Shown piece by piece: positions 16,451 to 26,525 of a stretch of DNA of 64,000 nucleotides. The translations under genes and the position numbers were made by a program. The first letter of the stretch is position 1, and each line of letters begins with the position of its first letter. The stretch comes from an uncultured Acidimicrobiales bacterium (GTDB lineage Bacteria; Actinomycetota; Acidimicrobiia; Acidimicrobiales; SZUA-35): assembly GCA_938021675.1 (NCBI GenBank), contig CALIFY010000039.1, forward strand, positions 1-64,000, in the 5' to 3' direction. Under the pieces are notes generated by a model. The model was not told the origin of the DNA. It searched no databases and was given only the letters and a program-made list of their open reading frames with translations.

Positions 16451-17902
16451 CTATTTGGTTGCGCCGGCGCCGGAACCATTCGTGGAGATGGGGCCCGAGG
16501 GACGAATCCACATCTGCGCCCGGTTCTTTCCAGTCGCTTTCGCTCGGTACAACGCCTGGTCGGCGCGGTCGAAGGTTTCGTCGGCCGCCACTTCGGCTTC
16601 GTGTAGCGCCACTCCAGCGCTGATGGTCGTCGAACTGCCACGGCTGGACCAACCACGAAGAATGCGTTGGGCAACGGCGACCGGGTCGGCAAAAGCTCGT
16701 CTGGCCACGACCAGGAACTCATCGCCGCCCAGCCGAGCGGATGTGTCCGAATCGCGGAGGCAATCCCGTAAATGCTGAGATAGGTCTTGCAGCACCTGAT
16801 CGCCAGCGGCGTGGCCAAGGGTGTCGTTCACCGCTTTGAAGCCATCGAGGTCGAGCAGGATCAACGCGTCGCCGTCCTGCATCGAGTTGAGCAGCGCATC
16901 GGCATGGCGACGGTTTCCGATACCGGTCAGCTCGTCGCGGGTCGATGCTCGTTCCAGCTTGTCTATGACGAACAGGTGCTCGATGGCAATACCGACCTGG
17001 GTTCCGAAGAGCCGTGCAAGGTCGAGGGTGAACGTCGGGTCTTCATCAGGAATCGGGTGAACGACCACCGCGCCGGCCGGCAGGTCTGCCGCTGGCAACG
17101 GCAGTACGAGGAGCGTTTCGTCGACGTTGGGCACGAGTCGGGGTTCATCGCCACCGATCGTGTCGGCCACAAGTTCGGCGGTGAGAGGGTCTGGATCCTC
17201 TTCGGTCGATGGCCCAAGCGTTACCGAAATTAGTCCCCCCTCGGTGTCGCGCAGCACCACGGTCGAACGATCGACCCCGAAAATTTCGAGGGCCGCCGTC
17301 GCCACCTCTTCGGCAGCCTCGTCGAGCGAACCAGGCCGCCGGAACCGGCGCAAGACATCTTCGAGGCGGCCGAGGCGTTCACTGCGAGACGAGAATCGAT
17401 GTTGCGTCCGGACGCTACGGTCGACCAAAGCTGAGATCAGCTCACCGAGCCCAGCAGCGACGGGCACACCGATCAAGGGGAGGGCCAGGCTAATCCGGCC
17501 GCGTTCTTGCACGTAGGCCAGCAGCAGTACACCCACGACGAGTGGACTAAACGTCAGCGCTGAACCAGGAGGCAGGGTGAAACCGACGTAGGCCAACACC
17601 ATGAGTGCCGCAGCCGCGAGGCCAATCGTGGCGTGGTTTGTGTTGACACTGTCGGCCCAAAACATCGACGCCACGATTGCCAACAGCACCAACACCGGTG
17701 GGGCGAGGCGCCAGCCAGCCCAGATCCTCTTCCAATCAGCAAAGGTCGTGTAGATAGCCGCAAGTTCGAGAGCCAATGCCAGGTACAGGATCGACGAGCC
17801 GCGCTCGAATGGATCTCGGGCGACATAATCGAGCACTGCAAGCAGGGCCGCGCCAGACAGCAATGCACTGGCCGCCAACCGGTATCTTTCTCGCCAGAAC
17901 AC
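16451..17902 (-). CDS. Membrane-bound diguanylate cyclase (GGDEF)
   Basis: A 483-residue protein with about six transmembrane helices in the first 165 residues, a GAF-like region (about 180-315) and a C-terminal GGDEF domain (about 325-470). The active-site signature LGGDEF is intact near residue 390, preceded by the substrate-binding TRDELTGIGNRR. It should make cyclic di-GMP at the membrane in response to a signal sensed by the membrane or GAF part. The RxxD inhibitory site is not obvious. The start is a GTG at 17902 without a clear ribosome-binding site. Convergent with the MerR gene across 101 bp containing a short repeat of GCGACGGCTATTT. Confidence 0.9.
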   Translation of the reverse strand: MFWRERYRLAASALLSGAALLAVLDYVARDPFERGSSILYLALALELAAIYTTFADWKRIWAGWRLAPPVLVLLAIVASMFWADSVNTNHATIGLAAAALMVLAYVGFTLPPGSALTFSPLVVGVLLLAYVQERGRISLALPLIGVPVAAGLGELISALVDRSVRTQHRFSSRSERLGRLEDVLRRFRRPGSLDEAAEEVATAALEIFGVDRSTVVLRDTEGGLISVTLGPSTEEDPDPLTAELVADTIGGDEPRLVPNVDETLLVLPLPAADLPAGAVVVHPIPDEDPTFTLDLARLFGTQVGIAIEHLFVIDKLERASTRDELTGIGNRRHADALLNSMQDGDALILLDLDGFKAVNDTLGHAAGDQVLQDLSQHLRDCLRDSDTSARLGGDEFLVVARRAFADPVAVAQRILRGWSSRGSSTTISAGVALHEAEVAADETFDRADQALYRAKATGKNRAQMWIRPSGPISTNGSGAGATK

Positions 17903-18047
17903 GATTGCCGTTACCTCGGACTGTGCGGATTCTCGGTTCGCCTCGCAGAAGCTTGGAACCCATCGGGATCCTTGACCACCAGGCGTGCCGTCGAGAATAC
18001 CCTACGTGATGGGTGTTCGGAAGCACGTCCAGGTTGATTTACTCCCA

Positions 18048-18776
18048 TCACGGTGAAATATGCTTGATGTCGGCGTCCCCCAAAAGAGACCCAGCGTGAG
18101 CGCCATCATTAAACGTCCGGACGTTCCAGCTTTCAGGGTCGGTGACGTCTGGTCCGACGACAATGTGATTGATCGACGTGTGACGAGCACCGCGAAAAGC
18201 CATTGGATGGGCCCCGAGTGCGTAGCCCAGCACCGCCGAGATCACCCCGCCATGGCAAAAGGCGGCGATCAACTCGCCTGGATGATGCCTTGCCAGTCGG
18301 CGAACGGCCGACACCGTGCGTTCTGTGAGCTGCTGGTTGGTTTCGGCTCCTGGCAGTGCACCCCATTCCTTCGTCTTTCGCATAGCCATCACATCGGGAT
18401 GTCCGGTGGCAATCATTTCCCGTAGCCTGCCACCTTCAGCAACCCCCAGAAACACCTCGCGGAGGTCGGGCTCGACCGTTGGGGTCAACCCCAGCTGCTC
18501 GGCGAGTGGAGCTGCGGTTTGATGGGTTCTGACAAGAGTGGTCTGGTAAACGGCCGAGATGGGTTCGTCTACCAGCCGCCGAGCGACGAGGCTCGCCTGG
18601 AGCTGCCCGAGAGGCGACAGTGGTGGGTCCCCATGGCCGTCGACGAGCGGGAACGGCTGCTGCGGATCGTACGGTGCCGACTGCCCGTGGCGAACGAGCA
18701 AGATTTGGCATGCCCCATCCGGTGCTTGGAAGAACGTCTGGGGATACGTCGAGGAAGTATCGGGATCGGCGGCCAC
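18048..18776 (-). CDS. Histidine phosphatase superfamily protein
   Basis: A phosphoglycerate-mutase-like protein of 242 residues. The catalytic LVRHGQS is near residue 28; the second histidine lies in AAFCHGGVIS near 170, and Arg and Glu partners in TLVRTHQTA and LREVFLG are present. Such proteins remove phosphate from small phosphorylated metabolites; the substrate cannot be told from sequence. The start GTG at 18776 has TAAGGT 6 nt before it (18788-18783, minus), fitting a leaderless transcript; a TTG one codon earlier is the alternative. The gene is divergent from oligopeptidase B, with only 25 bp between start codons. Confidence 0.87.
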   Translation of the reverse strand: MAADPDTSSTYPQTFFQAPDGACQILLVRHGQSAPYDPQQPFPLVDGHGDPPLSPLGQLQASLVARRLVDEPISAVYQTTLVRTHQTAAPLAEQLGLTPTVEPDLREVFLGVAEGGRLREMIATGHPDVMAMRKTKEWGALPGAETNQQLTERTVSAVRRLARHHPGELIAAFCHGGVISAVLGYALGAHPMAFRGARHTSINHIVVGPDVTDPESWNVRTFNDGAHAGSLLGDADIKHISP

Positions 18777-18782
18777 CAATCG

Positions 18783-18794
18783 ACCTTATAGGCT
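18783..18794. promoter_or_regulatory. Back-to-back -10 elements of two divergent leaderless genes
   Basis: On the minus strand TAAGGT (18788-18783) stands 6 nt before the phosphatase GTG. On the plus strand TAGGCT (18789-18794) stands 7 nt before the oligopeptidase GTG. The two hexamers abut, so each promoter's -35 region must lie inside the other gene's 5' end. Confidence 0.5.
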
Positions 18795-18801
18795 CGTCAT
18801 C

Positions 18802-20958
18802 GTGTCGCTCCCTCCGTCCAAATCCGAAGCCAGCCCCAATGATCTCACGCCCCCGACGGCTCACCCCGTCGAGCATCGCTCCGACTGGTGGGGCGAAACG
18901 CTCGTCGATCCCTACCACTGGCTTCAAGAACGTGAATCGCCCGCAGTTCGCGCTCATCTGGAGGCGGAAAACGCCTACACCGAGAACGTGCTCGCCCCCG
19001 TGGCCGAGTTGCGAGAAACGCTGTTCGCCGAAATCAAAGGCCGAATCAAAGAAACCGACATGTCCGTCCCGATCTCGAAGGACGAGTGGTCGTACTACAG
19101 CCGCACGCGGGAGGGAGAGGACTACGGCATCCATTGCCGCCGGCCGGTGAGCACCGAGCAAGACATGACCTCCTTCGCCGACGAGGTGGCCGGAAATGGT
19201 ACGCCGACCGAGGAAGTGTTGCTCGATGAGAACGTTGAGGCCGGTGAGTCAGAGTTCTTCGACATCGGCTTGTTCGACGTTTCACCGGACCACAAACTGC
19301 TCTTGTGGGGGGCCGACCGCACCGGCGACGAGCGGTTTTCCGCCTACGTTCGAGATCTGACAACAGGGGAGGACATCGACGATGGGCTCGTCGATCTGTC
19401 GTACGGTTCGGCCTGGGCCCTCGACGGTCAAACGTTCTTCTACGTCAGGCCCGACTCCGCCAATCGACCTCACGAGGTCTGGCGCCATCGAATAGGGACG
19501 CCGGTAGCCGATGACGAACTGGTCTATCGGGAGGACGACGAGCGGTTCTGGGTCGGAGTCGGAAGGGACAAGGACGACACCTACATCCACATCGGATCCT
19601 CTTCAAAGGTAACCGACGAGATCCGGATCATCCCCGCCGCCGAGCCGATGACGACGCCCCGATTGATCGCCGAACGGCGCCAAGGGGTGGAGTATTCGGC
19701 GGATCACGTTGGGGACCGGTTCGTCATATTGACCAACGACGAGGCCCAGAACTTTCGGGTTGTGACCGCTCCCGAAGCGAACCCCGGTCCCGAGAATTGG
19801 TCTGAACTTATCGCCGAGGATCCGTTGGTCATGGTGAGCGGGCTCGACGTGTCAGCCAACCATCTCACCCTGTTCGAGCGAACCGGGGGCGGAACCCGGA
19901 TCCGGATGCGGGCCTGGTCAAACGGCAGCTTCGTCGACGACGAGTTCACCGAGATCGACCAACCGGAGTCGGTGTCCACCGTGTGGCCCGGTGCCAATCC
20001 AGAGTTTGAGGCCACCACCCTTCGCTACGGCTATAGCTCGATGGTGACCCCTCCGTCGCTGTTCCTACTCGACACCAAAAGTGGCGAACGGACCCTCCTG
20101 AAACAGCAGGAAGTGCTAGGCGACTTCGACCAGACCCGGTACACGACCGAGCGCCGCTGGGCTACCTCTCCCGATGGAACGGACGTCCCGGTAAGCCTCG
20201 TGTGGCGAACCGACGGAGGCGAGCTTGGCGCCGCCGGGGGGTCCCGCCCGTGCGTGTTGTACGCCTACGGTGCCTACGAGATTTCGACCGACCCGACATT
20301 TTCGTCAGCCCGCCTGTCGTTGCTAGATCGAGGCTTTGTCTTTGCCATCGCTCACGCTCGCGGTGGCGGTGAGATGGGGCGGCAATGGTATCTGGACGGC
20401 AAGTTCGAGCGGAAGCAGAACACGTTTTCCGACGTGATCGCCGTTGCCCGAGAACTGATCGACAGCGGTGTGACAAGTGCAGATCGTCTGGTCTTGCGCG
20501 GAGGTTCAGCCGGCGGATTGATGGCGGGGGCCGTCGTGAACCAAGCTCCCGAATTGTTTTGCGGAGTGGTAGCTCACGTCGCATTCGTCGACGCGTTGAA
20601 CACCATTCTGGATCCAAGCCAGCCGCTGACGGTGACCGAGTGGGAAGAGTGGGGGAATCCGACCGCCGATGAGTCAATCTTTCGAGCTATGAAGGCATAC
20701 TCGCCATACGAGAACGTGAGCGAGCAGAAGTATCCGTCGATCCTGGCCACCGGAGGTCTCCACGACACCCGAGTAAATTATTGGGAGCCGGCGAAGTGGA
20801 TCCAGCGTCTACGACAACACACGACCGGTTCGGCGCCGATCCTGTTGTGGACAGATCTGGCGGCCGGCCACGGCGGCCCATCAGGTAGATACGAGGCATG
20901 GCGAGAAGAGGCCCGAATCCTGGCATACATCTTGTTGATCACGGGTTTACAAGGGTAG
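18802..20958 (+). CDS. ptrB: Oligopeptidase B, prolyl oligopeptidase family S9A
   Basis: A 718-residue serine peptidase that cleaves short peptides after basic residues. The N-terminal part (about 80-430) is the beta-propeller; the C-terminal alpha/beta-hydrolase domain has the catalytic triad Ser569 (GGSAGG), Asp655 (GLHDTRVNYWEP) and His690 (AGHGGPSGR). The N-terminal signature DPYHWLQERESPAV is typical. The GTG at 18802 was chosen because homology begins just after it and a -10 hexamer lies 7 nt upstream; the frame is open further upstream but there it reads through the divergent gene. No signal peptide, so cytoplasmic. Confidence 0.93.
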   Translation: MSLPPSKSEASPNDLTPPTAHPVEHRSDWWGETLVDPYHWLQERESPAVRAHLEAENAYTENVLAPVAELRETLFAEIKGRIKETDMSVPISKDEWSYYSRTREGEDYGIHCRRPVSTEQDMTSFADEVAGNGTPTEEVLLDENVEAGESEFFDIGLFDVSPDHKLLLWGADRTGDERFSAYVRDLTTGEDIDDGLVDLSYGSAWALDGQTFFYVRPDSANRPHEVWRHRIGTPVADDELVYREDDERFWVGVGRDKDDTYIHIGSSSKVTDEIRIIPAAEPMTTPRLIAERRQGVEYSADHVGDRFVILTNDEAQNFRVVTAPEANPGPENWSELIAEDPLVMVSGLDVSANHLTLFERTGGGTRIRMRAWSNGSFVDDEFTEIDQPESVSTVWPGANPEFEATTLRYGYSSMVTPPSLFLLDTKSGERTLLKQQEVLGDFDQTRYTTERRWATSPDGTDVPVSLVWRTDGGELGAAGGSRPCVLYAYGAYEISTDPTFSSARLSLLDRGFVFAIAHARGGGEMGRQWYLDGKFERKQNTFSDVIAVARELIDSGVTSADRLVLRGGSAGGLMAGAVVNQAPELFCGVVAHVAFVDALNTILDPSQPLTVTEWEEWGNPTADESIFRAMKAYSPYENVSEQKYPSILATGGLHDTRVNYWEPAKWIQRLRQHTTGSAPILLWTDLAAGHGGPSGRYEAWREEARILAYILLITGLQG

Positions 20959-21154
20959 GAGCCGCACCGCCGAGCATGACATGCCCAACTATCAAGCCCG
21001 TATCCCGCCCCCGTTCTTCTTCAACTGCGTGCCGACGGCGACGATGTCTCGACGGCTTCCTGCTTGAAGCGTTCAGCATCCTGCCGAACGTAGGTGTAGG
21101 GTCCGCTACGGAGGTCCAGCTCGGACCTCAACCCTCGATTGGTGATTTCAGGAG

Positions 21155-22924
21155 GTGGTGGTCGTCAAAACCCCCGAGTACGAACGACGGCTGACCGAGT
21201 ACGAAACTGGTATGGCCGAGTTGCAGTCGCAACTCAAGGCGATGGAGGAAGAAGTCGTTACCCTCCGCCGCCGATTACAGGACGCCCCAAAACGCGTCCG
21301 AACCCTTGAAGAGCGATTGCTCGACACCAAGGGACAGCTGGCCCAGGCCATCAGTCAAAACGAGAAACTTACCTATACCTTACGCGAGGCCCGCGAACAC
21401 ATCGCCGCGCTGCGCGAAGAGGTCGACAAACTAACTCAACCTCCGAGTGCATACGGCACCCTCCTCGGGATGAATGAGGACGGTTCGGCCGACGTGTTCT
21501 CCAGCGGTCGCAAGATGCGGGTCGAATGTCACCCCGCCCTCGACACCGATGAGCTGGTCCGCGGCGTCGAAGTTGTACTCAACGAGTCGCTCAATGTGGT
21601 GAAGGTGCGCGGCCCTGAACGGTCGGGCGAAGTCGTGAGCGTCAAGGAGATGTTCGACGACGGCCTCCGAGCGTTCATCGTGGGACGAGCCGACGAAGAA
21701 CGTGTGGTCGAGTTAGCCGATCACCTTGTTGGCACCGGAGTCCGGGCCGGAGATTCGATGCTGCTCGACGTTCGGGCGGCAGTTCTGGTCGAAAAACTCC
21801 CAAAGGCCGAGGTCGAAGACCTCGTGCTCGAAGAGGTTCCCGACGTGTCCTATGAAGACATAGGCGGCCTCAATTCCCAGATCGAGACGATCGTCGACGC
21901 TGTCGAGTTGCCGTTTCTCCACGCCGACCTGTTCGCCGAGCATCAGTTGCCGGCCCCGAAGGGCATCCTGCTCTACGGTCCACCTGGCTGTGGCAAGACG
22001 CTCATCGCCAAAGCGGTCGCCAACTCGTTGGCCAAAAAGGTGAGCGAGCTTTCGAACGACAAAGAGGCCCGGAGTTTCTTCCTCAACATCAAGGGCCCAG
22101 AGCTGCTCAACAAGTACGTCGGCGAAACAGAGCGCCAAATTCGGCTGATCTTCCAACGGGCGAGAGAGAAATCGGACGAGGGTTGGCCAGTAATCATCTT
22201 CTTCGATGAGATGGAATCTCTTTTCCGGACCCGTGGGTCTGGGATCAGCTCCGATATCGAATCAACGATCGTACCCCAGCTACTGGCGGAGATCGACGGC
22301 GTCGAGACGCTGAAGAACGTGATCGTAATCGGCGCCTCCAACCGTGAGGACCTCATCGATCCCGCCATTCTGCGCCCCGGCAGGCTCGACGTAAAGATCA
22401 AGATCGAGCGACCAGACGTCGAATCGGCCAAATCGATCTTCGCCAACTATTTGACCAAGGATCTACCGATTCACGAGGAAGAGACTCGCTCCGGTGTCGG
22501 CATCGACACCGCTCTCGAAGGCATGATCGAGCGAGCGGTCGACTACATGTACCGAGCGGACGACGAGACTCGATTCCTTGAGGTGACGTATCAGAACGGC
22601 GACAAGGAAGTTCTCTACTTCAAGGACTTCGCCTCTGGCGCCATGATCGAGAACATCGTTCGGAGGGCCAAAAAGCTGGCCATCAAACGATTCCTCGATG
22701 CCGGCGAGAAAGGCATCAAGGCCGACGATCTACTCGTCTCGGTGACCCAGGAGTACAAAGAGCACGAGGATCTGCCAAACACTACCAACCCGGACGACTG
22801 GGCCAAGATCTCGGGGAAGAAGGGCGAGCGTATCGTCTATGTCCGAACCTTGGTCGGACCGGCCGGCGAGGACAAGACCGGCGGACGAGCCATCGAGCAA
22901 GTGGCCACCGGTCAGTATCTGTAG
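21155..22924 (+). CDS. arc: Proteasome-associated AAA ATPase ARC/Mpa
   Basis: The 589-residue ring ATPase recognises pupylated proteins and threads them into the 20S core. It has an N-terminal coiled coil that binds Pup (about residues 5-95), two OB-fold segments (about 100-235) and an AAA domain with Walker A GPPGCGKT (275-282), Walker [10 protein letters not shown] (about 349-357) and arginine-finger region [11 protein letters not shown]. It ends in GQYL, the C-terminal tail used to dock into and open the core gate. GTG codons at 21155 and 21158 follow AGGAGG very closely, so the exact start is uncertain by a codon or more. First gene of the pupylation cluster; dop follows after 13 nt. Confidence 0.96.
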   Translation: MVVVKTPEYERRLTEYETGMAELQSQLKAMEEEVVTLRRRLQDAPKRVRTLEERLLDTKGQLAQAISQNEKLTYTLREAREHIAALREEVDKLTQPPSAYGTLLGMNEDGSADVFSSGRKMRVECHPALDTDELVRGVEVVLNESLNVVKVRGPERSGEVVSVKEMFDDGLRAFIVGRADEERVVELADHLVGTGVRAGDSMLLDVRAAVLVEKLPKAEVEDLVLEEVPDVSYEDIGGLNSQIETIVDAVELPFLHADLFAEHQLPAPKGILLYGPPGCGKTLIAKAVANSLAKKVSELSNDKEARSFFLNIKGPELLNKYVGETERQIRLIFQRAREKSDEGWPVIIFFDEMESLFRTRGSGISSDIESTIVPQLLAEIDGVETLKNVIVIGASNREDLIDPAILRPGRLDVKIKIERPDVESAKSIFANYLTKDLPIHEEETRSGVGIDTALEGMIERAVDYMYRADDETRFLEVTYQNGDKEVLYFKDFASGAMIENIVRRAKKLAIKRFLDAGEKGIKADDLLVSVTQEYKEHEDLPNTTNPDDWAKISGKKGERIVYVRTLVGPAGEDKTGGRAIEQVATGQYL

Positions 22925-22937
22925 TTAGGCGGGAAAC

Positions 22938-24449
22938 ATGGCAATTCCAAAGATTGTTGGCATCGAGACCGAGTTCGGCATCATGGTTCGCGGCACGGCG
23001 GACTGGAATCCCGTGTCGGCATCGTCGCTTCTCATCAATGCCTATGTCGGCAGTGATATCGGCGGGCTCGACGACCGTTCAGGTCCAGTGGCCTGGGACT
23101 TCATCGACGAGATGCCCGGAGCCGATGCCAGAGATCTGCTGGCACCCGAATTCGCCATGCCGCCAGAGGTCGAAACCCATCTCGTGAATGCGGTGTTGAC
23201 CAATGGCGCTCGATACTACGTAGACCATGCGCATCCAGAGTTGTCGACTCCGGAGTGCCGAGACGCCCTCAGCGTGGTGCTGTACGACCGCGCCGCAGAG
23301 CTGATTCTCATCGAGTCGATGCAGGCCGCGGCCGACGCCTTGCCCGACGGGCAAGAGATCGTCATCTACAAAGACAATTCAGACCGAAAAGGCAACGCTT
23401 ACGGTTGTCATGAGAACTATTTGATCGACCGCAACTTGCCTTTCGGTCAAATTATCGCGGCGGCAACTACCCACTTCGTGTCCCGGCAGGTCTATACCGG
23501 ATCTGGGAAGGTCGGTTCGGAACTTCCCGGGCTGACACGTCGCGACATTCCGTTCCAATTGACCCAACGAGCCGAGCACTTCGAAGAAGAAGTCGGCTTG
23601 GAAACAACGCTGAAGCGGCCGATCGTCAATACCCGAGACGAGCCCCACGCCGACTCGCAGAAGTACCGACGCCTCCACGTAATCGCCGGTGACGCAAACA
23701 TGTCCCAAACGGCGACATTGCTCAAGGTTGGCACCTCGGCCATCGTGTTCGCGATGTTGGAGGACGGGGCAAACGAACGGCAAGTACTTCTCGACGAGCC
23801 GGTGCAAGCCATGCACGCCGTCAGCCACGACATGAGCTTGGCAAAGCCGCTGACACTGACCGACGGCTCGACGATGACCGCCATCGAGATCCAGTGGGAT
23901 CTCTTGGCTCAGGCGCAGAGCTGGGCCGACCGGTTCGGGCTTGAGTCGGTGGGGGAGGAGTGTGGCAAGGTCGTTCTCGAACGATGGGAACAGACCCTGC
24001 ACGCCTTAGAGACCGACCCCGACCAGCTAGCCGGAACCGTTGATTGGGTAGCGAAGAAGAGAGTTATCGAAGGGTTCATGGATCGTCACGACTGTGATTG
24101 GGAAGACCCAAGGCTCCGGGCTCTCGACCTGCAGTATCACGACCTCCGGCCGTCAAAATCGTTAGCGGCCCGAGCCGGGCTAGAGCAGATCGTGTCCGAG
24201 GCTGAGGCCCAACGAGCGATTGCTGAGCCGCCGAACGATACCCGTGCCTACTTCCGAGGCCGCTGCCTTCAGAAATTCGCTGATTCGATCGTCGCCGCCA
24301 ACTGGGACTCAATCGTCTTCGACGTTGGCGATGACCCGTTACGGCGAGTTCCCATGCTGGAGCCTGGACGCGGTACTGTCGATCACGTAGGGACGATCCT
24401 GGACGAGTGTGAAAGCGTCCATGAGCTGTTAGATAGGCTCGGCGCGTAG
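22938..24449 (+). CDS. dop: Deamidase/depupylase of Pup
   Basis: A 503-residue enzyme of the carboxylate-amine ligase fold that deamidates the C-terminal Gln of Pup and removes Pup from substrates. The start MAIPKIVGIETEFGIM holds the ATP/Mg-binding Glu region; further conserved blocks are DHAHPELSTPEC, YKDNSDRKGNAYGCHENY and [19 protein letters not shown]. It is paralogous to pafA four genes downstream, sharing these blocks; the Dop-type N-terminal loop insertion before the conserved Asp is present (residues about 37-80), which distinguishes it from the ligase. The Pup gene downstream ends in Gln, so this activity is needed. Confidence 0.96.
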   Translation: MAIPKIVGIETEFGIMVRGTADWNPVSASSLLINAYVGSDIGGLDDRSGPVAWDFIDEMPGADARDLLAPEFAMPPEVETHLVNAVLTNGARYYVDHAHPELSTPECRDALSVVLYDRAAELILIESMQAAADALPDGQEIVIYKDNSDRKGNAYGCHENYLIDRNLPFGQIIAAATTHFVSRQVYTGSGKVGSELPGLTRRDIPFQLTQRAEHFEEEVGLETTLKRPIVNTRDEPHADSQKYRRLHVIAGDANMSQTATLLKVGTSAIVFAMLEDGANERQVLLDEPVQAMHAVSHDMSLAKPLTLTDGSTMTAIEIQWDLLAQAQSWADRFGLESVGEECGKVVLERWEQTLHALETDPDQLAGTVDWVAKKRVIEGFMDRHDCDWEDPRLRALDLQYHDLRPSKSLAARAGLEQIVSEAEAQRAIAEPPNDTRAYFRGRCLQKFADSIVAANWDSIVFDVGDDPLRRVPMLEPGRGTVDHVGTILDECESVHELLDRLGA

Positions 24450-24555
24450 GGCCAGGATCGAGTAGGAGTAGCGGTTCTCTGCCTAGCATGGGCTGAGACC
24501 AACCATCTGGCGAAGTGCCGAATCCCGCCGAGGATTGCAACCGAGAGGACCGACG

Positions 24556-24753
24556 ATGGCCGAAAGGGAACAGATCCGCAAGAATGCGCCCAAGCCGCAA
24601 GAGGACGCGGTGGAAGAAGAGGCCCCGACCTCCAGCGAGTCTGGTGAGGCGTTGAAGGCCGAACTCGATGATCTGCTCGATGAGATCGATGATGTCCTCG
24701 AGACCAACGCCGAAGATTTCGTCAAGAGCTACATCCAAAAGGGTGGCCAGTAG
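24556..24753 (+). CDS. pup: Prokaryotic ubiquitin-like protein Pup
   Basis: A 65-residue, mostly disordered and acidic modifier. It begins [13 protein letters not shown] and ends in IQKGGQ. The central-to-C-terminal helix region (about 30-55, [17 protein letters not shown]) binds the ARC coiled coil. The terminal Gln must be deamidated by Dop to Glu before PafA can ligate it to lysines. The ATG at 24556 was chosen because it matches Pup size; an upstream in-frame start only adds MQPRGPT. It lies 106 nt after dop and 170 nt before prcB. Confidence 0.96.
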   Translation: MAEREQIRKNAPKPQEDAVEEEAPTSSESGEALKAELDDLLDEIDDVLETNAEDFVKSYIQKGGQ

Positions 24754-24923
24754 CACCGCGTACACACACTGCGCCCACCTTCGAAAAGGGACCATCGTGC
24801 CCGAAGGACGAGGGTGACCTGACGACTGCAGTCGTTCTGATTGGCCGTTGTCTTCAGATGCACCGATGCGACTTGCCTACGATGGTCTCGGGTCATCAGC
24901 CGCCGCGCTACAGTGCTCGGCGT

Positions 24924-25754
24924 ATGTCCCTTCCCAACTTCGACACGTCGAGTGATCCGGGCCCGAGCTTTGCCGGTCTCCTGGGTCAACTCGGTCAATC
25001 GGTCCGCTACGACCAGACCGCCGGCCAGCTGGCCGCCCCCGACGCCACCGAGATCACCCACGGCACGACGGTGGTTGCCGCCAGGTTCGCCGACGGTGTC
25101 ATAATCGCCGGTGATCGCCGCGCCACCTCGGGCAACCTCATCAGCCACCGGACTATGCAAAAGGTGTTCCCGGCCGACCGCTGGTCGGGTATCGCCATCG
25201 CCGGGGCCGCAGGGCCAGCTCTTGAAATGGTGAAACTGTTCCAGCTTCAGCTCGAGCACTACGAAAAGGTTGAGGGTCGGCCGCTCTCGCTCGAGGGCAA
25301 AGCCAATCAGCTGTCGCAGATGCTTCGCAATCACCTTCCAGCGGCAATGCAAGGCCTAGTAGTCGTGCCGTTGTTCGCTGGCTTCGATCAGCACCGCGGC
25401 CGTGGTCGGCTGTTTGCCTATGACGTCACCGGCGGACGCTACGAAGAAGAGGACTTCGTCGCATCTGGGTCGGGCAGCCTGTTTGCCCGCACGGTGGTCA
25501 AACTGGGTCAGCGCAACACAAACTCTCAAGACGAGGCCGTCGACCTCATGATCCGGGCGTTGTTCACCGCTGCCGATGATGACTCGGCCACCGGCGGACC
25601 GGACAGCATGCGAGGGATCTACCCGATCGTGGCGGTGATCACCGACGACGGATACGCAGAGCTGGACGAGGCCGATGTCGCCACCCGATTTGAGGCGGTC
25701 TTGTCCGAGTTCGGAAATCAACTGCGTGACGACGACGAAGGAGCGCAGCAATGA
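24924..25754 (+). CDS. prcB: 20S proteasome beta subunit
   Basis: The catalytic subunit of the proteasome core, 276 residues. A 47-residue propeptide ends in THG, and cleavage exposes Thr48 (TTVVAARF) as the N-terminal nucleophile. Further active-site features are Asp and Lys/Arg in GDRRATSGN and the Ser in SGSGSLFA. The ATG at 24924 is preferred over an in-frame ATG at 24858, which would lengthen the propeptide unnaturally; TACAGT lies 9 nt before the chosen start. The stop overlaps the prcA start (ATGA), ensuring co-translation of both subunits. Confidence 0.95.
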   Translation: MSLPNFDTSSDPGPSFAGLLGQLGQSVRYDQTAGQLAAPDATEITHGTTVVAARFADGVIIAGDRRATSGNLISHRTMQKVFPADRWSGIAIAGAAGPALEMVKLFQLQLEHYEKVEGRPLSLEGKANQLSQMLRNHLPAAMQGLVVVPLFAGFDQHRGRGRLFAYDVTGGRYEEEDFVASGSGSLFARTVVKLGQRNTNSQDEAVDLMIRALFTAADDDSATGGPDSMRGIYPIVAVITDDGYAELDEADVATRFEAVLSEFGNQLRDDDEGAQQ

Positions 25755-26428
25755 GCATGCCGTTCTATGTCCCTCCCGAACAGGTGATGAAGGACCGGGC
25801 CGACTTTGCCCAAAAGGGCATCGCCCGAGGTCGGAGCCTCGCTGCGGTCGAGTTCACCGACGGCGTGCTGCTGTGCGCAGAGAACCCCTCTCGCAATCTC
25901 CGTAAGATCTCTGAGATCTACGACAGGATCGCCTTCGCCGGCGTTGGTCGATACAACGAATACGATCAGCTTCGTATCGCCGGTATCCGGCACGCTGACG
26001 TCAAGGGGTACACCTACTCGCGAGACGACGTCGACCCGCAGGCCCTCGCCAATCAGTACGCCCAAATGATGGGTCAGATTTTCACTCATGAGACGAAGCC
26101 GCTCGAGGTGGAGATCCTGGTGGCAGCAGTCGGCTTCCGTCGCGAAGACGACCGGATGTTTCACGTACGATACGACGGCTCGGTGACCGACGAGGACGGG
26201 TTCGCCGTTCTCGGAGGTGAGGCTGAATCGATGCGGGAGCGTTTGGCGGCTAGCTATGCAGAAGGTATGGACGCGGCGACGGCGCTGCAGTCCACGGTCT
26301 CCGCTCTGGCTGGCGAGGACGAAACGCTCTCTGCCGAAGAACTCGAGGTCGCGATTCTCGACCGAGCCGACAAGGGTCGATGCTTTCGTCGGCTCGAAAA
26401 TGGCGAGATCGAAACGCTATTGGGCTGA
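25751..26428 (+). CDS. prcA: 20S proteasome alpha subunit
   Basis: A 225-residue structural subunit that forms the outer gated rings of the core. It begins MSMPFYVPPEQVMKDRADFAQ, the actinobacterial alpha N-terminus that folds over the pore, followed by GIARGRSLAAVEFTDGVLL and ISEIYDRIAFAGVGRYNEYD. It lacks the catalytic N-terminal Thr, as expected. It overlaps prcB by 4 nt. PafA follows after about 97 nt. Confidence 0.95.
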   Translation: MSMPFYVPPEQVMKDRADFAQKGIARGRSLAAVEFTDGVLLCAENPSRNLRKISEIYDRIAFAGVGRYNEYDQLRIAGIRHADVKGYTYSRDDVDPQALANQYAQMMGQIFTHETKPLEVEILVAAVGFRREDDRMFHVRYDGSVTDEDGFAVLGGEAESMRERLAASYAEGMDAATALQSTVSALAGEDETLSAEELEVAILDRADKGRCFRRLENGEIETLLG

Positions 26429-26525
26429 TTTTCTTTGTGCCGTCGCTCATCGAGGGGTCACTGGATTCGAATCGTCCGGTGACGCGAGGTGAGCCAGGAG
26501 AGCGATCGACGCTAGGTTGGGTTAC

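Noticed and set aside
26440-26516. GATTCGAATC word between prcA and pafA resembling a tRNA T-loop
   Set aside because: No acceptor or anticodon stems can be built around it.
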